NCBI RefSeq assembly: GCF_024868665.1
Contig: NC_079914.1
Coordinates: 6,477,984-6,541,983, forward strand
Direction: 5' to 3'
DNA from: Triplophysa rosa
Lineage: Eukaryota; Chordata; Actinopteri; Cypriniformes; Nemacheilidae
Length of the DNA stretch: 64,000 nt
Numbering within the stretch: position 1 is the first letter of the stretch; every line of letters begins with the position of its first letter. The notes under the pieces were generated by a model. That model was not told the DNA's origin. It ran no database searches and saw only the letters and a program-made list of their open reading frames with translations. The translations under genes and the position numbers were made by a program. This document shows, in pieces, positions 10,999 through 22,443 of this stretch.

Positions 10999-11493
10999 CT
11001 AGATCCGCTCAGATACCGTCAGATCATTAGGCTGAAATGACAGGTGGAGCTGTGTGTCATCCACATAGCAGTGATAAAAAAATCCAAGTTTCCGAATGAC
11101 AGAACCTAAGGATGTTGTGTATATGGAGAAGAGCAGCGGTCCAAGAACTGAGCCCTGGGGTACCCCTGTACTGAGATGCTGGGACTCGGAGACCTCACCT
11201 CCCCAGGATACTCTGAATGACCTTTCCGAGAGGTAAGACTCGAACCACCGTAGCGCCACTCCAGAGACACCCATAGTCTTGAGGGTCGACAGGAGGATGT
11301 GGTGGTTGTCGAAAGCGGCAGATAGATTCAGGAGGATGAGTGCAGATGATTTAGAGGCCGCCCTTGCCAGTCTCATGGCTTCAATGACTGAGAGCAGTGC
11401 AGTCTTGGTGGAACGACCGCTCTTGAAACCAGACTGGTTGCAGTCCAAGAGGTTGTTCTGTGTGAGAAATGAGGAGAGCTGGTCAGCTACCAC
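10999..11493 (-). pseudogene. Reverse transcriptase palm fragment of LINE
   Basis: 164 residues covering RT motifs 2 to 5. The segment expected to read DLSAAFD reads NLSAAFDNH, so the first motif A aspartate, normally metal-binding, is Asn. Motif C is YVDDTQL. It ends at an in-frame TAG (10999-11001), after which the thumb region continues in the same frame. Reading starts mid-protein because of an upstream frameshift. It is non-functional. Confidence 0.8.
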
Positions 11494-11800
11494 ACGCTCA
11501 AGGGTTTTGCAATGAAGGGGAGTAGAGATACTGGTCTGTAGTTTCCTAGCAATGCAGGATCATGGGTGGGTTTCTTCAGCAGCGGGGTTATACAGGCCTC
11601 CTTAAAAGCCGAGGGAAATGTACCAGTGGTGAGAGAAGAGTTGATAATGTGGGTCAGAGCGTGGAAAACCAATGGAGAGATGGCCTGAAGTAGATGGGTG
11701 GGAACGGGATCTAGCGGTCAGGTAGTCGGGTGATTAGATGCAGCTTCAGACACGAGAGAGAAAGAGTGGAGCGATCAGACTTCGGGTGTACTCTGGGGGA

Positions 11801-11958
11801 CTCTGTACAATAGAAGTCAATGGTTACCGCCGTTGTTCGGTTACCAACATTCTTCAGAATATCTTCTTTTGTCTTCTGCAGAACAAAGAAAGTCATAAAG
11901 GTTTGAAATTACATGAAGTAAATTATGACAGAATTTTCATTTTGTGGTGAACTATCCC
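11801..11958. mobile_element. Right half of the AGGGATAGTTCACC MITE
   Basis: Contains GAAGTCAATGG, CCAACATTCTTCA, ATCTTCTTTTGT and ends GTGAACTATCCC followed by TTAA (11959-11962). The left half is missing, and the 5' end of the LINE abuts it. Confidence 0.75.
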
Positions 11959-11962
11959 TTAA

Positions 11963-12140
11963 AGATGGGGTAATTGCCTCCAGCAGCTCGTCTTTTTCCA
12001 GAAATAGTCGTACAGCTGTGTCTGTCATTTATAAATTTGATCAAACTAAATACTCTTCGAAGATACGAAGTATGCAATAAGTAGTATAGGTACTCAAGAT
12101 TAATATGAGATTTGCAGAAACTGCGTGTGTTACCCCATCT
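11963..12140. mobile_element. 178-bp TTAA MITE sharing its TTAA with neighbour
   Basis: Perfect 11-bp inverted ends AGATGGGGTAA (11963-11973) and TTACCCCATCT (12130-12140), flanked by TTAA at 11959-11962 and 12141-12144. Reversed, its interior matches the left ends of the repeats at 5790 and 35095 (GCAGTTTCTGC, TCATATTAATCTTGAGTAC, TACAGCTGT). It is an internally deleted member of that family. Confidence 0.8.
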
Positions 12141-12144
12141 TTAA

Positions 12145-12305
12145 TAATGAACAATACAGCATTTGTTCATCTAAGTTCATATCAATTTCAACATTTACTG
12201 ATGCATTTTTAAAATCAGGAGTTGTAACTGTTAACATTAGTTAATGCACCATGAACTAACATGAACAACTGTGTTGACATTAAAATGAACAAGTATTTAT
12301 AACAA
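12145..12305. repeat. Dispersed repeat with GTTAATGCACCATGAACTAACATGAACAA-type words
   Basis: The words AATGAACAATACAGCATTTGTTCATC, CAACATTTACTGATGCATTTTTAAAATCA and TTAACATTAGTTAATGCA belong to a repeat I recognise as common in cyprinid genomes. The class is unknown to me and the boundaries are approximate. Confidence 0.5.
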
Positions 12306-13096
12306 CATCTTTTGCGAATCATGATGCGTCACATTAATCAGCACAGATCTCTATCATCAAGTATTTTATTACAGATAAGAATTTTTCGCCATTGTTGGAG
12401 TTTTGGCACAGACAACACAAATGACCTTCGAGTGTGTCCAACCCTTTTCATCACCCGCCACGTTTCTGACTTATCGACCCCGTCCAAAAGCACAGTTTAT
12501 CTAACATCAACCCTAATTCTGGCGCAGAAACAGGAAAAGGCTCATAAATGTTGTATTTGGAAATCTTGGCTGTGTCCTGCCAATAATAATGGGCTTATTG
12601 CTCTTTGTAGGGAAATCATGCATAGATGGCTTTGCAATTGCACTTTATAAAGCCAAATGTTTTAGGCGGCTTTAAAATGTAAATTGAATGGGGTTTGAAT
12701 CTGAACTGTATTTCATCCTCAGTGAAGCGGTGATGAACAGCTTTGTATTTGCTGTAAAGCTAATACAACTGCAAACATTGAATGTTTTTTGGCAGTTTAA
12801 TTGAATGGTACCCAAAAATTAAATTGGTTAATCCATCCAATGTTTTTTGCACTGATGATTTAGTAGTTTAGTATGCACTACAGTCTAGAGCATAAAGTAT
12901 GCAGTTGCGGGTAGGCAGCCATCTGATGATTTCTCTCTGTTCTTATCAAAGTGTACACTACAGGTCATGCATGCTCAGATTGGTTTTCATTTGGCATTTA
13001 CAGTTCATTTACAATCTGGCGAGTCAAAATATAACACCAGAAGGCTTTATATTTTATCACTAAGGGCTTGTGGAAGCAGGATAAGATGTAGCCGCA
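12306..13096. other. Intergenic, no gene recognised
   Basis: A 112-codon open frame at 12312-12650 has no domain or splice context. Nothing else was identified. Confidence 0.4.
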
Positions 13097-14104
13097 CACT
13101 GTAAAAAACGTTATTTTACAGAACTTTACTGTTATTTAAAAATCTAAAAACTGGCAATTTTACAGAATTTTACCGTTATTTAAAAAAAAGATGTATTTTT
13201 TAAATATAGTAACAAACGGCACATTACATAAAAAGACTGCAAATTTACAAGAAAACATGAAAACCTAATTTTATAGTGCTGGTCGGTATGACCAAAAATG
13301 TATATAACGGTGTTTTCCAGATTTATACCGGTTTCCCGGTACATGGCGGTATTTTTTAACCACTTTTTTTACTGATTGAGAGAGGAAATAGTGCTGTTGA
13401 TTGACTTAAAATGCCCTTTTATACTGTGTTGTGTTTTACATAGTCACAATGGCGTCATGATTTCCTGAAATCATATTTTTTAATTATAAAACAACAAACG
13501 CTTAAGTTAGATTTGTGAGCGGAAAGTGATCGCAAGTGATTGTAAATTCTCCTTCCTCTACTGACCCTTATTTCTCATCATAGCATATAGAGAAACAGTT
13601 CAAACTAAAAACACATCATATTATACGCTTATATTGAGCAGATATGAGGGGAACACGATCGTTTTTTGAAAATGTTTGTTCGTGAGTATATTTAATATAA
13701 CGTAATGCGAACTTGCAATTGTTACACTTGTGCTGCTGTTCAGCCGCGAGGTGCGCGCTCCCATTGCGACGGGAAAGAAATATGTAACGTTACCGCTCAT
13801 GCGCGAGACGCACGCAAACATCCAAACGCCTCCGTTTAGCGCATGTTTATATAGAAAAATTATGATAAAGTAGTGCTGCAGCATAGAAAGATGCATTCTG
13901 TGTGAATGACCGGTCACAGTGCAACAGTGAAAAGGGGCCCCGCTGAAACAGTGGTATGCGGTATATTAAAAATTCATATCATAACAAAAATACACACCGG
14001 TATTCGGTATGAACCAGTATATCGCCCAGCACTATAATTTTACGTAAAAATGTTAATTTACGGTATTTTTCTGCCGCCCCAGTTTACAGGATTTTTTTAC
14101 AGTG
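13097..14104. mobile_element. CACTA/EnSpm-like non-autonomous element (host of a nested hAT)
   Basis: The left end is CACTGTAAAAAACG and the right end TTTTTTACAGTG, inverted CACTG termini as in zebrafish EnSpm-type repeats. The interior has repeated TTTTACAGAATTTTACCGTTATTTAAAA motifs. The immediate flanks (GCA and TAG) do not form a clear 3-bp duplication. The element is split by the hAT insertion at 13274-14034. Confidence 0.65.
13274..14034. mobile_element. hAT-type element with perfect 8-bp target duplication
   Basis: It begins TAGTGCTGGTCGGTAT and ends ATATCGCCCAGCACTA. The 8-bp TAATTTTA lies on both sides (13266-13273 and 14035-14042) without mismatch, the target size of hAT transposons. 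No transposase was recognised in its 761 bp. The minus-strand frame at 13621-13917 has no known domain. Confidence 0.8.
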
Positions 14105-14463
14105 TAGGTCACAAATTTACTGTCATTTTCTAAATGGTCCTCATGCACTCTTTTACTGTACTTTAGTGGTTACATGTTTATCATTAGTTTAGCAATTGAC
14201 GTTTCAATAGACATAAAGCATGCCATTACCTCACAGCTAATTGTTTTTCATAGATTATTCATCCCCATGGGGAGGATTTGAAGACTGGTAATAACTCATG
14301 GAAACAGATTTTATTCACCCCTGCAGAATTATTTTAATTTTACTCATCTGCGTCGCTTATAGCTGGCTAATTTTTCACCCACACATCTGGATGTTGACCT
14401 TTGTGAAACAACGTCAGAATGGTTTGAGTTAAGGAGTTGAGGATAGTCGTACAATCTACAGAC
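14105..14463. other. Intergenic, no gene recognised
   Basis: Nothing identified. Confidence 0.35.
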
Positions 14464-14576
14464 CAGGGCCCAGTTGCACGAAACCTCTTAGGGTAAGTAA
14501 CCCCTTAGTAACAATACTGTTAAAATGGGAATTAAGGGTTTTCTTACCCTAAGGGGTTTCTTGCAACCGGGCCCTG
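14464..14576. mobile_element. 113-bp palindromic MITE
   Basis: The ends CAGGGCCCAGTTGCACGAAA and TTTCTTGCAACCGGGCCCTG are inverted. The pairing continues inward through CCTCTTAGGGTAAG and CTTACCCTAAGGGG, so the whole unit can fold into one hairpin. The 8-bp flanks are similar but not identical. Confidence 0.7.
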
Positions 14577-15552
14577 TACATCAGGGAAACACATGTTCTG
14601 AATTGTTACTGTAATGTTTTCCCATATCTAGCAAGTGCCTACAAACTTCAGGTTGGGGCCTGACAGCTTTTCCTTGATTTTGCTTGTCTTTATGATATAC
14701 TTGTGTCTAGATAAGGCTGGGGCCTGATAATGTACTCTGCTCCATGTCAAAAAAGCCCACATCCATGTGTCTGACATTCCAGGATATTGGCTTGAGAACT
14801 CATGGGCGTCTGTGGCTCCACACAGTGCATTTGTACTGTACATTAAAGCCGCAGCATGATTTTTGCATTAAAAATCACTACCATTAGTGTTATATATTTA
14901 TAACACTACATTATATTATATTATATATTTCATTACATTATATTACATTTGTTCACTTGTGCACTTATGCATTTATCCCAACTGTGTCCAACAATGTTCG
15001 AATCCAGAGAAATTTGCAATTGTAACCAGTCTAACGTCTCTCCTTTTTGGTTTCATTTCTGAAATTTCCAGAACTTGCCTTCTGTGACTTCGATTCTGAC
15101 GCTTCTTAATTTAATTTCTGGAATACTCTGAATCTTGAGTTTTTCTTGACTTTTCTCGACATTAGCAGATTGTGGCTTGCAGCTGGGTGCTGTCCTTTGT
15201 CAGCTTTTGGACCACATGAGGCTTTTCCTCCTACATGAGTAATTGGTTATGTATTGATTTTTGAGGTCCCTGAGAGACCAGTGCTTACAGAGGCCCTGCT
15301 GAGGGCTTTCATTTGGGCTGTCTGTGGTCATATCTTCTCCCGTAACTGCCGGTTCTTATTGTCTCCTTTAGTCAGCACTCCCTAGCTGAGCTCTGTCGTT
15401 TACTCGACAATTAAAAATACATCAGGAACCACAGGTCGGGTAGAAGAGAACTCTGTGTGAATGATTTGCCCAGTATATGGATCCTTTTAAGACAGAAGTT
15501 TGGGTGAGATTTACAGTATATTTAGCAGACATGTTTATTCAAAGCAACTTAA
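14577..15552. other. Intergenic, no gene recognised
   Basis: Includes an AT-rich TATA/TTACAT stretch at 14885-14950. No gene, RNA or clear repeat was seen. Confidence 0.4.
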
Positions 15553-16506
15553 AGGAACAATACTGGGTTTTTAGGAGGATCTATTGACGGAAATGCAATA
15601 TAATATACAAAACTATTTCTTCAGAGGTGTATAAAGACCTTATGTAATGAACCGTTATGTTTGTAATACCTTAGAATAAGCTATTTATATCTACATACAG
15701 AGCGGCCCTACATACATTGAATTCGCCGCCATGTTTTGTACAGCAGCCCTAAACGGACAAACAACTCTACATGCACGTTTCCTCTCCGCTGCGGTATCGT
15801 GGTGAAATGGATCACGGATCTTGCAGAACCGGTGCGGAACGCATGTGACTCGCGGATTAAGTGAAAGTTTATTCATCATTGAGTAAAAGAATAAAACGCG
15901 CTCTCTCTCTCTCTCTCTCCAGTTTCAGCTCCAACGCGCTCTCTCTCTCTCTCTCTCCAGTATCTGGACGAGTACAATATTAAAGCGGTTCCAGATAAAC
16001 AATGACGCTCAAAACTGCTCCGTCACACAGCTAATATTACAACAACAACAACATATCTTGGTATGTTAGTATGTTACTCACATACTGATCCGAATCAAAG
16101 CAACCTCCTCGGGGGTGATTTTAAGATGATCTTTCTCTCCAGCGTCTCTCTGCTGGAAAGTATCTCCATAGATATGTATGAGTATCTCTGCTAAAAGCCT
16201 CAGTACCGCGCGCGGGTCCTAACCTGTCTCTGCTGTAAAGTCTTTATAATATTAACACAGGTCCAGCTCCTGCCTGACTTTTATCCTTCTTTTTAAACTT
16301 AAAATCCACAAACCTTTTATTTTATGTAATACATAAGTCATAGCTCTTTCTACAGTCTTTCTAATGCCCGCAAAATCTCTTCCCTGCGTCAACATGAGAA
16401 CGACATCTTTTTGTACTGTGGTGGCCACCGTCGTGTTTGGACTGAGCGATTTGTGGCAAATCTATAATACAACGCTAGTGGCCGCTGTTAATCAAAAACT
16501 GCGCCT
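15553..16506 (-). mobile_element. TTAA-bounded dispersed repeat
   Basis: TTAA at 15549-15552 and 16507-16510. Its terminal repeats are weak (AGGAAC against AGGCGC in reverse). It shares GGATCTATTGACGGAAATGCAATATAATATA and CCCTAAACGGACAAAC with the reverse of 2380-2762, showing a dispersed family. It contains a tandem CGCGCTCTCTCT...CCAGT unit at 15897-15960. No protein was identified. Confidence 0.6.
15897..15960. repeat. Tandem duplicated CGCG-(CT)n-CCAGT unit
   Basis: Two copies of a unit made of AACGCG, nine or so CT repeats and CCAGT, separated by TTCAGCTCC. Likely a local slippage duplication within the surrounding repeat. Confidence 0.7.
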
Positions 16507-16756
16507 TTAAATATAAGAAATGCTGTACAAAGTTTTTAAAAAAGTTTTTTTTTAAATGGTTTTAGTTTCATAGTGGCTATAAACAACAATTTGCTACATG
16601 TTACTCAAAGGCAGGTGGTATTGGGGGAGGGACATTCTCTTTAGAGGGCATTTGATTGGACAAACATCTGTGTAGTGCTTGATGAGTCATCAAAAATGTT
16701 TGGGGCATTTTTATGGACGTCGTACATTTTAAAACTGTATATTTTGGTTGAAAATA

Positions 16757-17050
16757 GTGCTGCATGATTAATCGTATTTTACTTGCAATAACGATTTCTG
16801 CCTACCTTGTTTAATTAAACGTAATTGTTGCAATGTTAATGTGTTAGTAAGCACAAAGAAATAGTGAGAAATTGTTCATTTGTGGGGTGGAGTGTAAAGA
16901 TGATAGCTGGCTTTGAAATACAGTGTCACAGAAGTTGAATAGCGGCAGATTATAACATAAAATGTGATAAGTATGCTGAAGTGTATTGAAAAAAGTTAAA
17001 AACTGAGAGAATAATCGTGATTATTAATTATGCTAAAAAAAAATTGACAA
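16757..17050. repeat. Decayed GCTGCATGATTAATCG MITE
   Basis: Starts GTGCTGCATGATTAATCGT and ends with AATCGTGATTATTAATTATGC, a loose inverted relation. It resembles the GGGCTGCATAACGATTAATCG family at 22444 and the remnant at 25048. Boundaries are approximate. Confidence 0.45.
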
Positions 17051-19195
17051 AGTTTTGAAATGAAAATTTTTCATGAAATTTTCAGTCAGCTTTTAACAAT
17101 GCTAAAAGACCTCTTTTTAAAGGTCTTTGTCAGTTTTTTTGAGCGAATCTATCTGCTGAACGATCAACACCATGGTATCCATTAAACAGATTGAACTTCT
17201 ATTCCTCACAGCATTGTTTTCATTCATTTTAGTATGCTGTCTACTCTTTTTAAGTCCACATTGTTTTTTTTGTCCTTCTTCTGTCATAATTATATTTACT
17301 AAAGTAAAATCATTTCTATTTACTTTTACCAACCTCAGTTTGGCTTTACTTTTTAGACGAACCAAACATCCATTTAACAATTACTTGTTCCATGGAACTT
17401 CAATAGACTCCTTAAGACGAGTTATTGAGATGGTAATTCAGTGTCACTCTCACTGGATGCTTTTGTGCCTTTTAGTTAACAAATGGACCATCAGGCAATC
17501 ATTCGACAATACTAAAGACCCATTAAGATGATATAACTAGATAGGAGCCCCATTTTTTGTTACGGAAACATTCTTTCAAATGTGTTGCATAAAAACCATC
17601 CTGGTAAACCTCTCAGTGCTCGAAAACCTTGCCGGTGACGCAGAAGTCGTAAAGTTCATGGCTAAGTGTTGCCCTTCTAGCTTTAGCTTTCACATGTGAG
17701 GTGCTAAGCAGCCCCGGCGTGTGAACCCCATGAGATAGACGTGTTGAGTTTGGATTTAATGGAGGTGAATTTATGAGGAATGCAAATCTGAGCTGTTACG
17801 GTGAACCGCAGCGCTTGTTAATTTACACCCTTTCTATCAATTTCCAGGCACCAACCTAGGTTGATCGCTGTCCGAGCTGGTTTTCATCTCTAAATCTACA
17901 AAGCGAAACCTTGTTTCCACTTAACACTTTCAGCACCAAAGGTTGTGCTAGTTTGCAGGAGCCTTTGAAAAGCTTCGGCTTTGTTGCGGTCCGATGCTGC
18001 ACATTGTTCGAACCGGGTAAACCTTCAGAAACCAATGAATACCACATCTGAAGAGCGAGTGAGAGGACAAGAAAAGAAAAAGGAATGAAGTAGGAGAGGG
18101 GGCGAACTCTTTCTCTCTTTCCCTCATTTCGGGCCCCCCCCTTGAACCTCCCTTGGGTTGCAGGAGGAGTGCCAGAAGACCAAAAGAAGGCAGAAAGCCG
18201 GAGAACAAAACTTGAACAAAAGCCAGCCGGCACGGCTTTTATTGCGACGGCCTTCTTCAATGTGCTGAGAGAATTTTAATCAGAGACACCCCTCCCCTCA
18301 TGTGTGTCTCAGCAGAGCTGCAATGCGGAGTTGCCTTGCTATCCTGATTTCTTCATGGATTTCTCTAGAATAAAAAATGGATTTGTTCAAGAAGCTAGAC
18401 ACCCAAAATTAGCGTGTGATATCCCAAACCCAGGCTGTGGTTATGAATGGAACACGGCGAGCTGTTTGTATATTATAGTTGAATTCAAACAGAATTCTCT
18501 AAGCTGTCATCTTGTGGCCGGGTAAATAAATAATTCATTAGCGGACAAAGCAGGGCCAATCCTGGGCCAGGTTCCAGCTCTGAATCAAAGTCAGATGGAC
18601 TTGACTCTGGGCCTCTTCCTGTGTGTTTGAGAAGACCGCTTGGACAAACCTTGACAGACTGATCCTTGTGCAGGTCAAAGCTCAGACTGTTGACCATAGA
18701 CTTTGGTTAATAGCAAAAAGACTTGCTTGGCCTAAGGGCTGACATTTTTGGGAGTGCAAATGGGTGAAGAAGCTGTGTACGTGCAAATAAACTTATATAG
18801 CGTGTTTGTTGTCAACAAATATTGACACTTGACTCGTGTGTCTTGTCTCCACAAACCCTCTTTGCTCTCCGCCTGCAGGGCAACATATGGAGATGCAGTT
18901 GAGTGACCCGTCAATGACTTGTTTGTGTTTCATACACTTTTGTTTGCGAACATGATCTTAAGTGGGCATAAAAGCGGGTTTCTCTCAGGCCCTTTGGCCC
19001 ATTACTTATGGAGTTTACAGATGAATGCTTCTCGTTCATAGATGAAATGCCGCGAAAACCACACCGGTTCACATGATTGTTGGTGCCGTTTTTATAAACC
19101 TTCATGTCCTGTTTGTGTTTGAGAGCAGAAAAGATAATGTTTGAATTTTGTAGAAAGATCTGTAAATAGTACACATAGTTTAATATTTAACTATA
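17051..19195. other. Intergenic, no gene recognised
   Basis: Open frames at 17172-17531 and 17856-18260 have no domain and no splice context. There is a C-rich patch around 18132-18142. Nothing else was identified. Confidence 0.4.
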
Positions 19196-19196
19196 A

Positions 19197-19667
19197 CCCC
19201 TAACTCAGAAATGAAAATTCTTTCCAAATTTACTCACCCTCGCCTTCCCAGATGTATATCATTTCCTTCATTAAGTTGAACACAAACTAGAAATGTTATT
19301 TTAAAATGTTATCATCTTTCAGATTTGAAGATTTGATTCGATTGAGATTTGAACTTTTAGCACTCAAGTTTGTTTGTATTCCAATTTACTGAATAAACTC
19401 AAAACGTTAATTGTTTTCTCTCACAAACGTCAGAAGACATTTACTAACCCTCTGGGGGGGTAATTTGGATTACTTTAATAATATGTGCATTTGCTTTTTG
19501 GAGCTTCACCAATTAACGTGAAGTATAATAATATAACATTACAGTATTTTAATACAAAATTATATGTTTGTGTTCAACTGAAGTAAGGAAGTCACATACA
19601 TCTTGGGACAGCATGAGGGTGAGTAAATTATGAGAGAATTTTTATTTCTGGGTGACTATTCCTTTAA
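19197..19667. mobile_element. Longer palindromic MITE related to AGGGATAGTTCACC family
   Basis: The left end AGAAATGAAAATTCTTTCCAAATTTACTCACCCT mirrors the right end AGGGTGAGTAAATTATGAGAGAATTTTTATTTCT, followed by GGGTGACTATTCCTTTAA. The interior (about 300 bp) differs from the short copies, suggesting a longer subfamily or an internal insertion. Confidence 0.65.
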
Positions 19668-21187
19668 AGGAAACCTTCATTGTTTTTCCGTGTAAATCAA
19701 ATTAACACTGATGTAATTGATTTAATTCGTTTTTAACTATTGTTTGCTTGTTCGGTTAGGTTTAGCATCTTCTCTGACGCTTTAGATTTTAAATCTATTT
19801 CCAATGTTGGTGCTGAAAAAAATGACAAAATGAAGTGGGTGAGCTGTTACCGGGCTGCTGTATCGAGCTTTGGAAAGCCTGCTCTCATATCCTCGGGTTA
19901 ACAGTAAATCATTCTTTTATCAGTGTCAAAAGATGGCATCAGTCAGCTTTACAAGCCCCGCCCACATATCCCAGAATCCCCAGAGCTGCTCAATTATGTG
20001 CACAGGCGTCATGTAAGAGTCAGTATGCTGGAGTGACTGGCGCTTTCCCTACTAAAATGCCTGAAAGCTATCCCAAGAGATGTAAAAGCTATGTCTCTGC
20101 ACTTTGTCCAATAGTAAGACAGTATCCAGTTGCCTGTGGTTTTAACACTTGCTGTAAATTATTGTATTACTGTTCTTTAAACTCGGATGTGTCTTTGAAA
20201 CACAAACTGGCACATTAGAGCTGTAAATCAGATGTTTTCTAAAAAAATCTCTGTAATATTACCAGTTATATTTCAATGCTGCCTTTAATGTCATAAATAT
20301 CGCTTTAATTCTACCCCAAGATATTTTGTGTAATATACAGTATTAGTTTTAGTTTGTTTTCATTGTCACGACTCACTATAGCATAAAAATCTGTCAAATC
20401 GTATTATTATGTCTCTATATATTTGCAGGTGGCTGTCTTTATTCCCCAGAGTGTACAGACTAATACAGACAGATTAAGTCAGTCCATGTTAAACTGAAGC
20501 AAATGAATTTGGGTTGGGTCTCACAAACTGGCCTCGGGAACAGCCTCAGACTCACAGGATTATTCTCTGGTGATGTAGATGTGACATTCTTGCAACAATT
20601 TAAAGAAAACCATTGGTTTTCAGCAAAGAGAGAGTTTATGAACACGCTGAAGTTGTTTTTCGTCAATGGATGTACTCCTGGCTGATTTAGTGTGGCAGAA
20701 CCTGATTTGGCAGGAAAAGGTTTCATCCGAAAAGAACGCGGGCTTGTACTTGGTGCTTGTTTGGAGGACTGTCGTGGTTTTAGTTTGTGAAAAAGTATCT
20801 TCTATGTAGTTGTTGTCGATTGATAAAGATGTCTTTTGTCTCGATATTTTGAATCACAGTCCTGCAGTGCGACTGCTTCTATGACCGCCGTCTAATAAAG
20901 CGCACAAATTCTTGATAATATCTGTGTGCCTTGAGAAATTCAAATGCATTGTTATTGTTATTTTTAGCTAATTAAAATGGTAAATTTGTGCTTTGAAATT
21001 GGAGAATAATGCTGAGAGGGAGAAAGACAGGCGGGTGGTGGCTTGTTTTGAGACAGGGAATATTGCTTCATGTGTTTTGGCCTTGTAGGTTTCTTGATAA
21101 CAATGGATATTCCATTTCCCTCCCCGAAGACCCCGACCAGCTCCAGCTTTGACATTACTTCATCTCTCCACTGTTTCCACCCATTTG

Positions 21188-21225
<38 letters not shown>

Positions 21226-21718
21226 TTTCTCGGCTTCTTAGTCCTGACTTTACCCTCTCTTTAACTCTTACAATTCTCTCTCTCTCGCTCTGTCCCCCTG
21301 TGGCAATGGTTCACATGCCGTATGTGTGGCCTCATGGCCTGACATTTCCTGTCTCTTTATTCTCAGTGCAGTCACAGGGGCCGGGGCTCGCCCACCCGTC
21401 CCTCTCTCATGAAAAAAGCATATCGCTGCTGTCCTTTTGATTTTGTTTTGTCATAAATCATTATTAGTCACCCTTTATGTTTGTCAGTGGGTTTTGCAAA
21501 TATCTAACCAAGTATTAAGAAGTGCTTGACAGCACAGTATTTAATCATCACAAAAGTGCAGTGTTTTTTCCATTTCCTGAAAAAAAGTGAATTTAGACAT
21601 CCAAGGTTTTGGAAGGACGTCGACAATATGATTTGACAAGAAAATGGTCTATTTTTTTATTTTGAATTTCAGTGTGCAGAGTTTTGGGGTGTTGGCATGA
21701 GTGTTTGTAATAAAAGGC
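19668..21718. other. Intergenic with TC microsatellites
   Basis: No gene recognised. (TC)n runs lie at about 21189-21227 and 21275-21290. A SOX-like CATTGTTA with overlapping AAATGCAT lies near 20943-20955 in an AT-rich stretch. It is only a motif coincidence unless conserved. Confidence 0.4.
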
Positions 21719-21722
21719 TTAA

Positions 21723-21988
21723 AGAGATAGTTCACTCGAAAATAAAAAAGATGTCATGATTTACTTACCCTCACATCATTCCAAACCTGCATAACTTTCT
21801 TTCTTCTGTGGAGCACAAAAGAAGATATTTTGAGAAATGTCTTATTGGGTTTGTGTCCATACAATGGAAGTCAACGGGGGTCAACATTCTTCAAAAAATG
21901 TATTTTGCAGAAAAAGTCATACAGGTTTGTAATGACATGAGGGTGAATAAATGATCAAATTTTTTTTATTTTTGGGTTAACTATCCCT
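21723..21988. mobile_element. Full-length AGGGATAGTTCACC palindromic MITE
   Basis: Begins AGAGATAGTTCACTCGAAAAT after a TTAA at 21719-21722 and ends TTTTTGGGTTAACTATCCCT before TCAA (a mutated TTAA). The two halves are complementary: TTTCTTTCTTCTGTGGA and AAAGAAGATATTTT on the left, ACATTCTTC and GACATGAGGGTGAATAAATGAT on the right. Best preserved example in the window. Confidence 0.85.
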
Positions 21989-22443
21989 TCAAGTGTCATA
22001 TTAATGGGTTTAGAATGTATCTTTTTATGGTAAAGTGATTTTTCAGCAATAATTTGCCTTAAATGTAATAAATATCATCTCAGTTTTGCCCCAAGATAGT
22101 TGGTGTCGTAGGTGTATGTGACAAACCAACTGAAATTTAAGTCATTTTTGATCTGTTACCAGCAGTGATATTAGGCATCATGACATCAAATGGTGTTTTT
22201 CTGCACACCTCATATTCCTGTAAACTTAAAACATATTTTTTAGATCTACAATGAAGGGAACAATATTCAGTAGAGAACCATTTACATTTCAATTTGATTT
22301 CAAACAAAAGCTTTTGTATGGCTTTGAAAGGCCTGAAATATAGTCATGGTTTACTTTTATGGGGATCAAACCAACAATCTTGTATTTACCAACCCATGCC
22401 ATCACTACACCACAGCAATCCCAGCAAACATGAAAATTGGTGG

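Larger units (their letters stand above)
10041..11770 (-). mobile_element. 5'-truncated L2/CR1-like LINE, inactive
   Basis: The minus strand encodes broken pieces of a non-LTR reverse transcriptase. Piece one (about 11672-11487) has NYRPVSLLPF. Piece two (11493-10999) has SGFKSGRSTKTALL, a motif A-like LSAAFD, GVPQGSVLGPLLFSIY and the catalytic-type YVDD. Piece three (10974-10321) has the HHLKLNLAKTELL thumb region. Piece four (10436-10230) has the C-terminal VPRLCNDLPL and RLKTHLF. A frameshift separates one from two, an in-frame TAG separates two from three, and another shift precedes four. The 3' tail (10041-10110) has the CATTTAGCAGATGCTTTTATCCAAAG word typical of fish L2-like tails. The endonuclease is missing. 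Confidence 0.85.

Noticed and set aside
12312..12650. 112-codon frame
   Set aside because: No domain, no splice context; in repeat-rich DNA.
17172..17531. 119-codon hydrophobic frame
   Set aside because: No domain, no promoter or splice support; T-rich DNA easily gives Phe/Leu-rich frames.
20943..20955. SOX/octamer composite site
   Set aside because: Motif match alone in AT-rich sequence; expected by chance.
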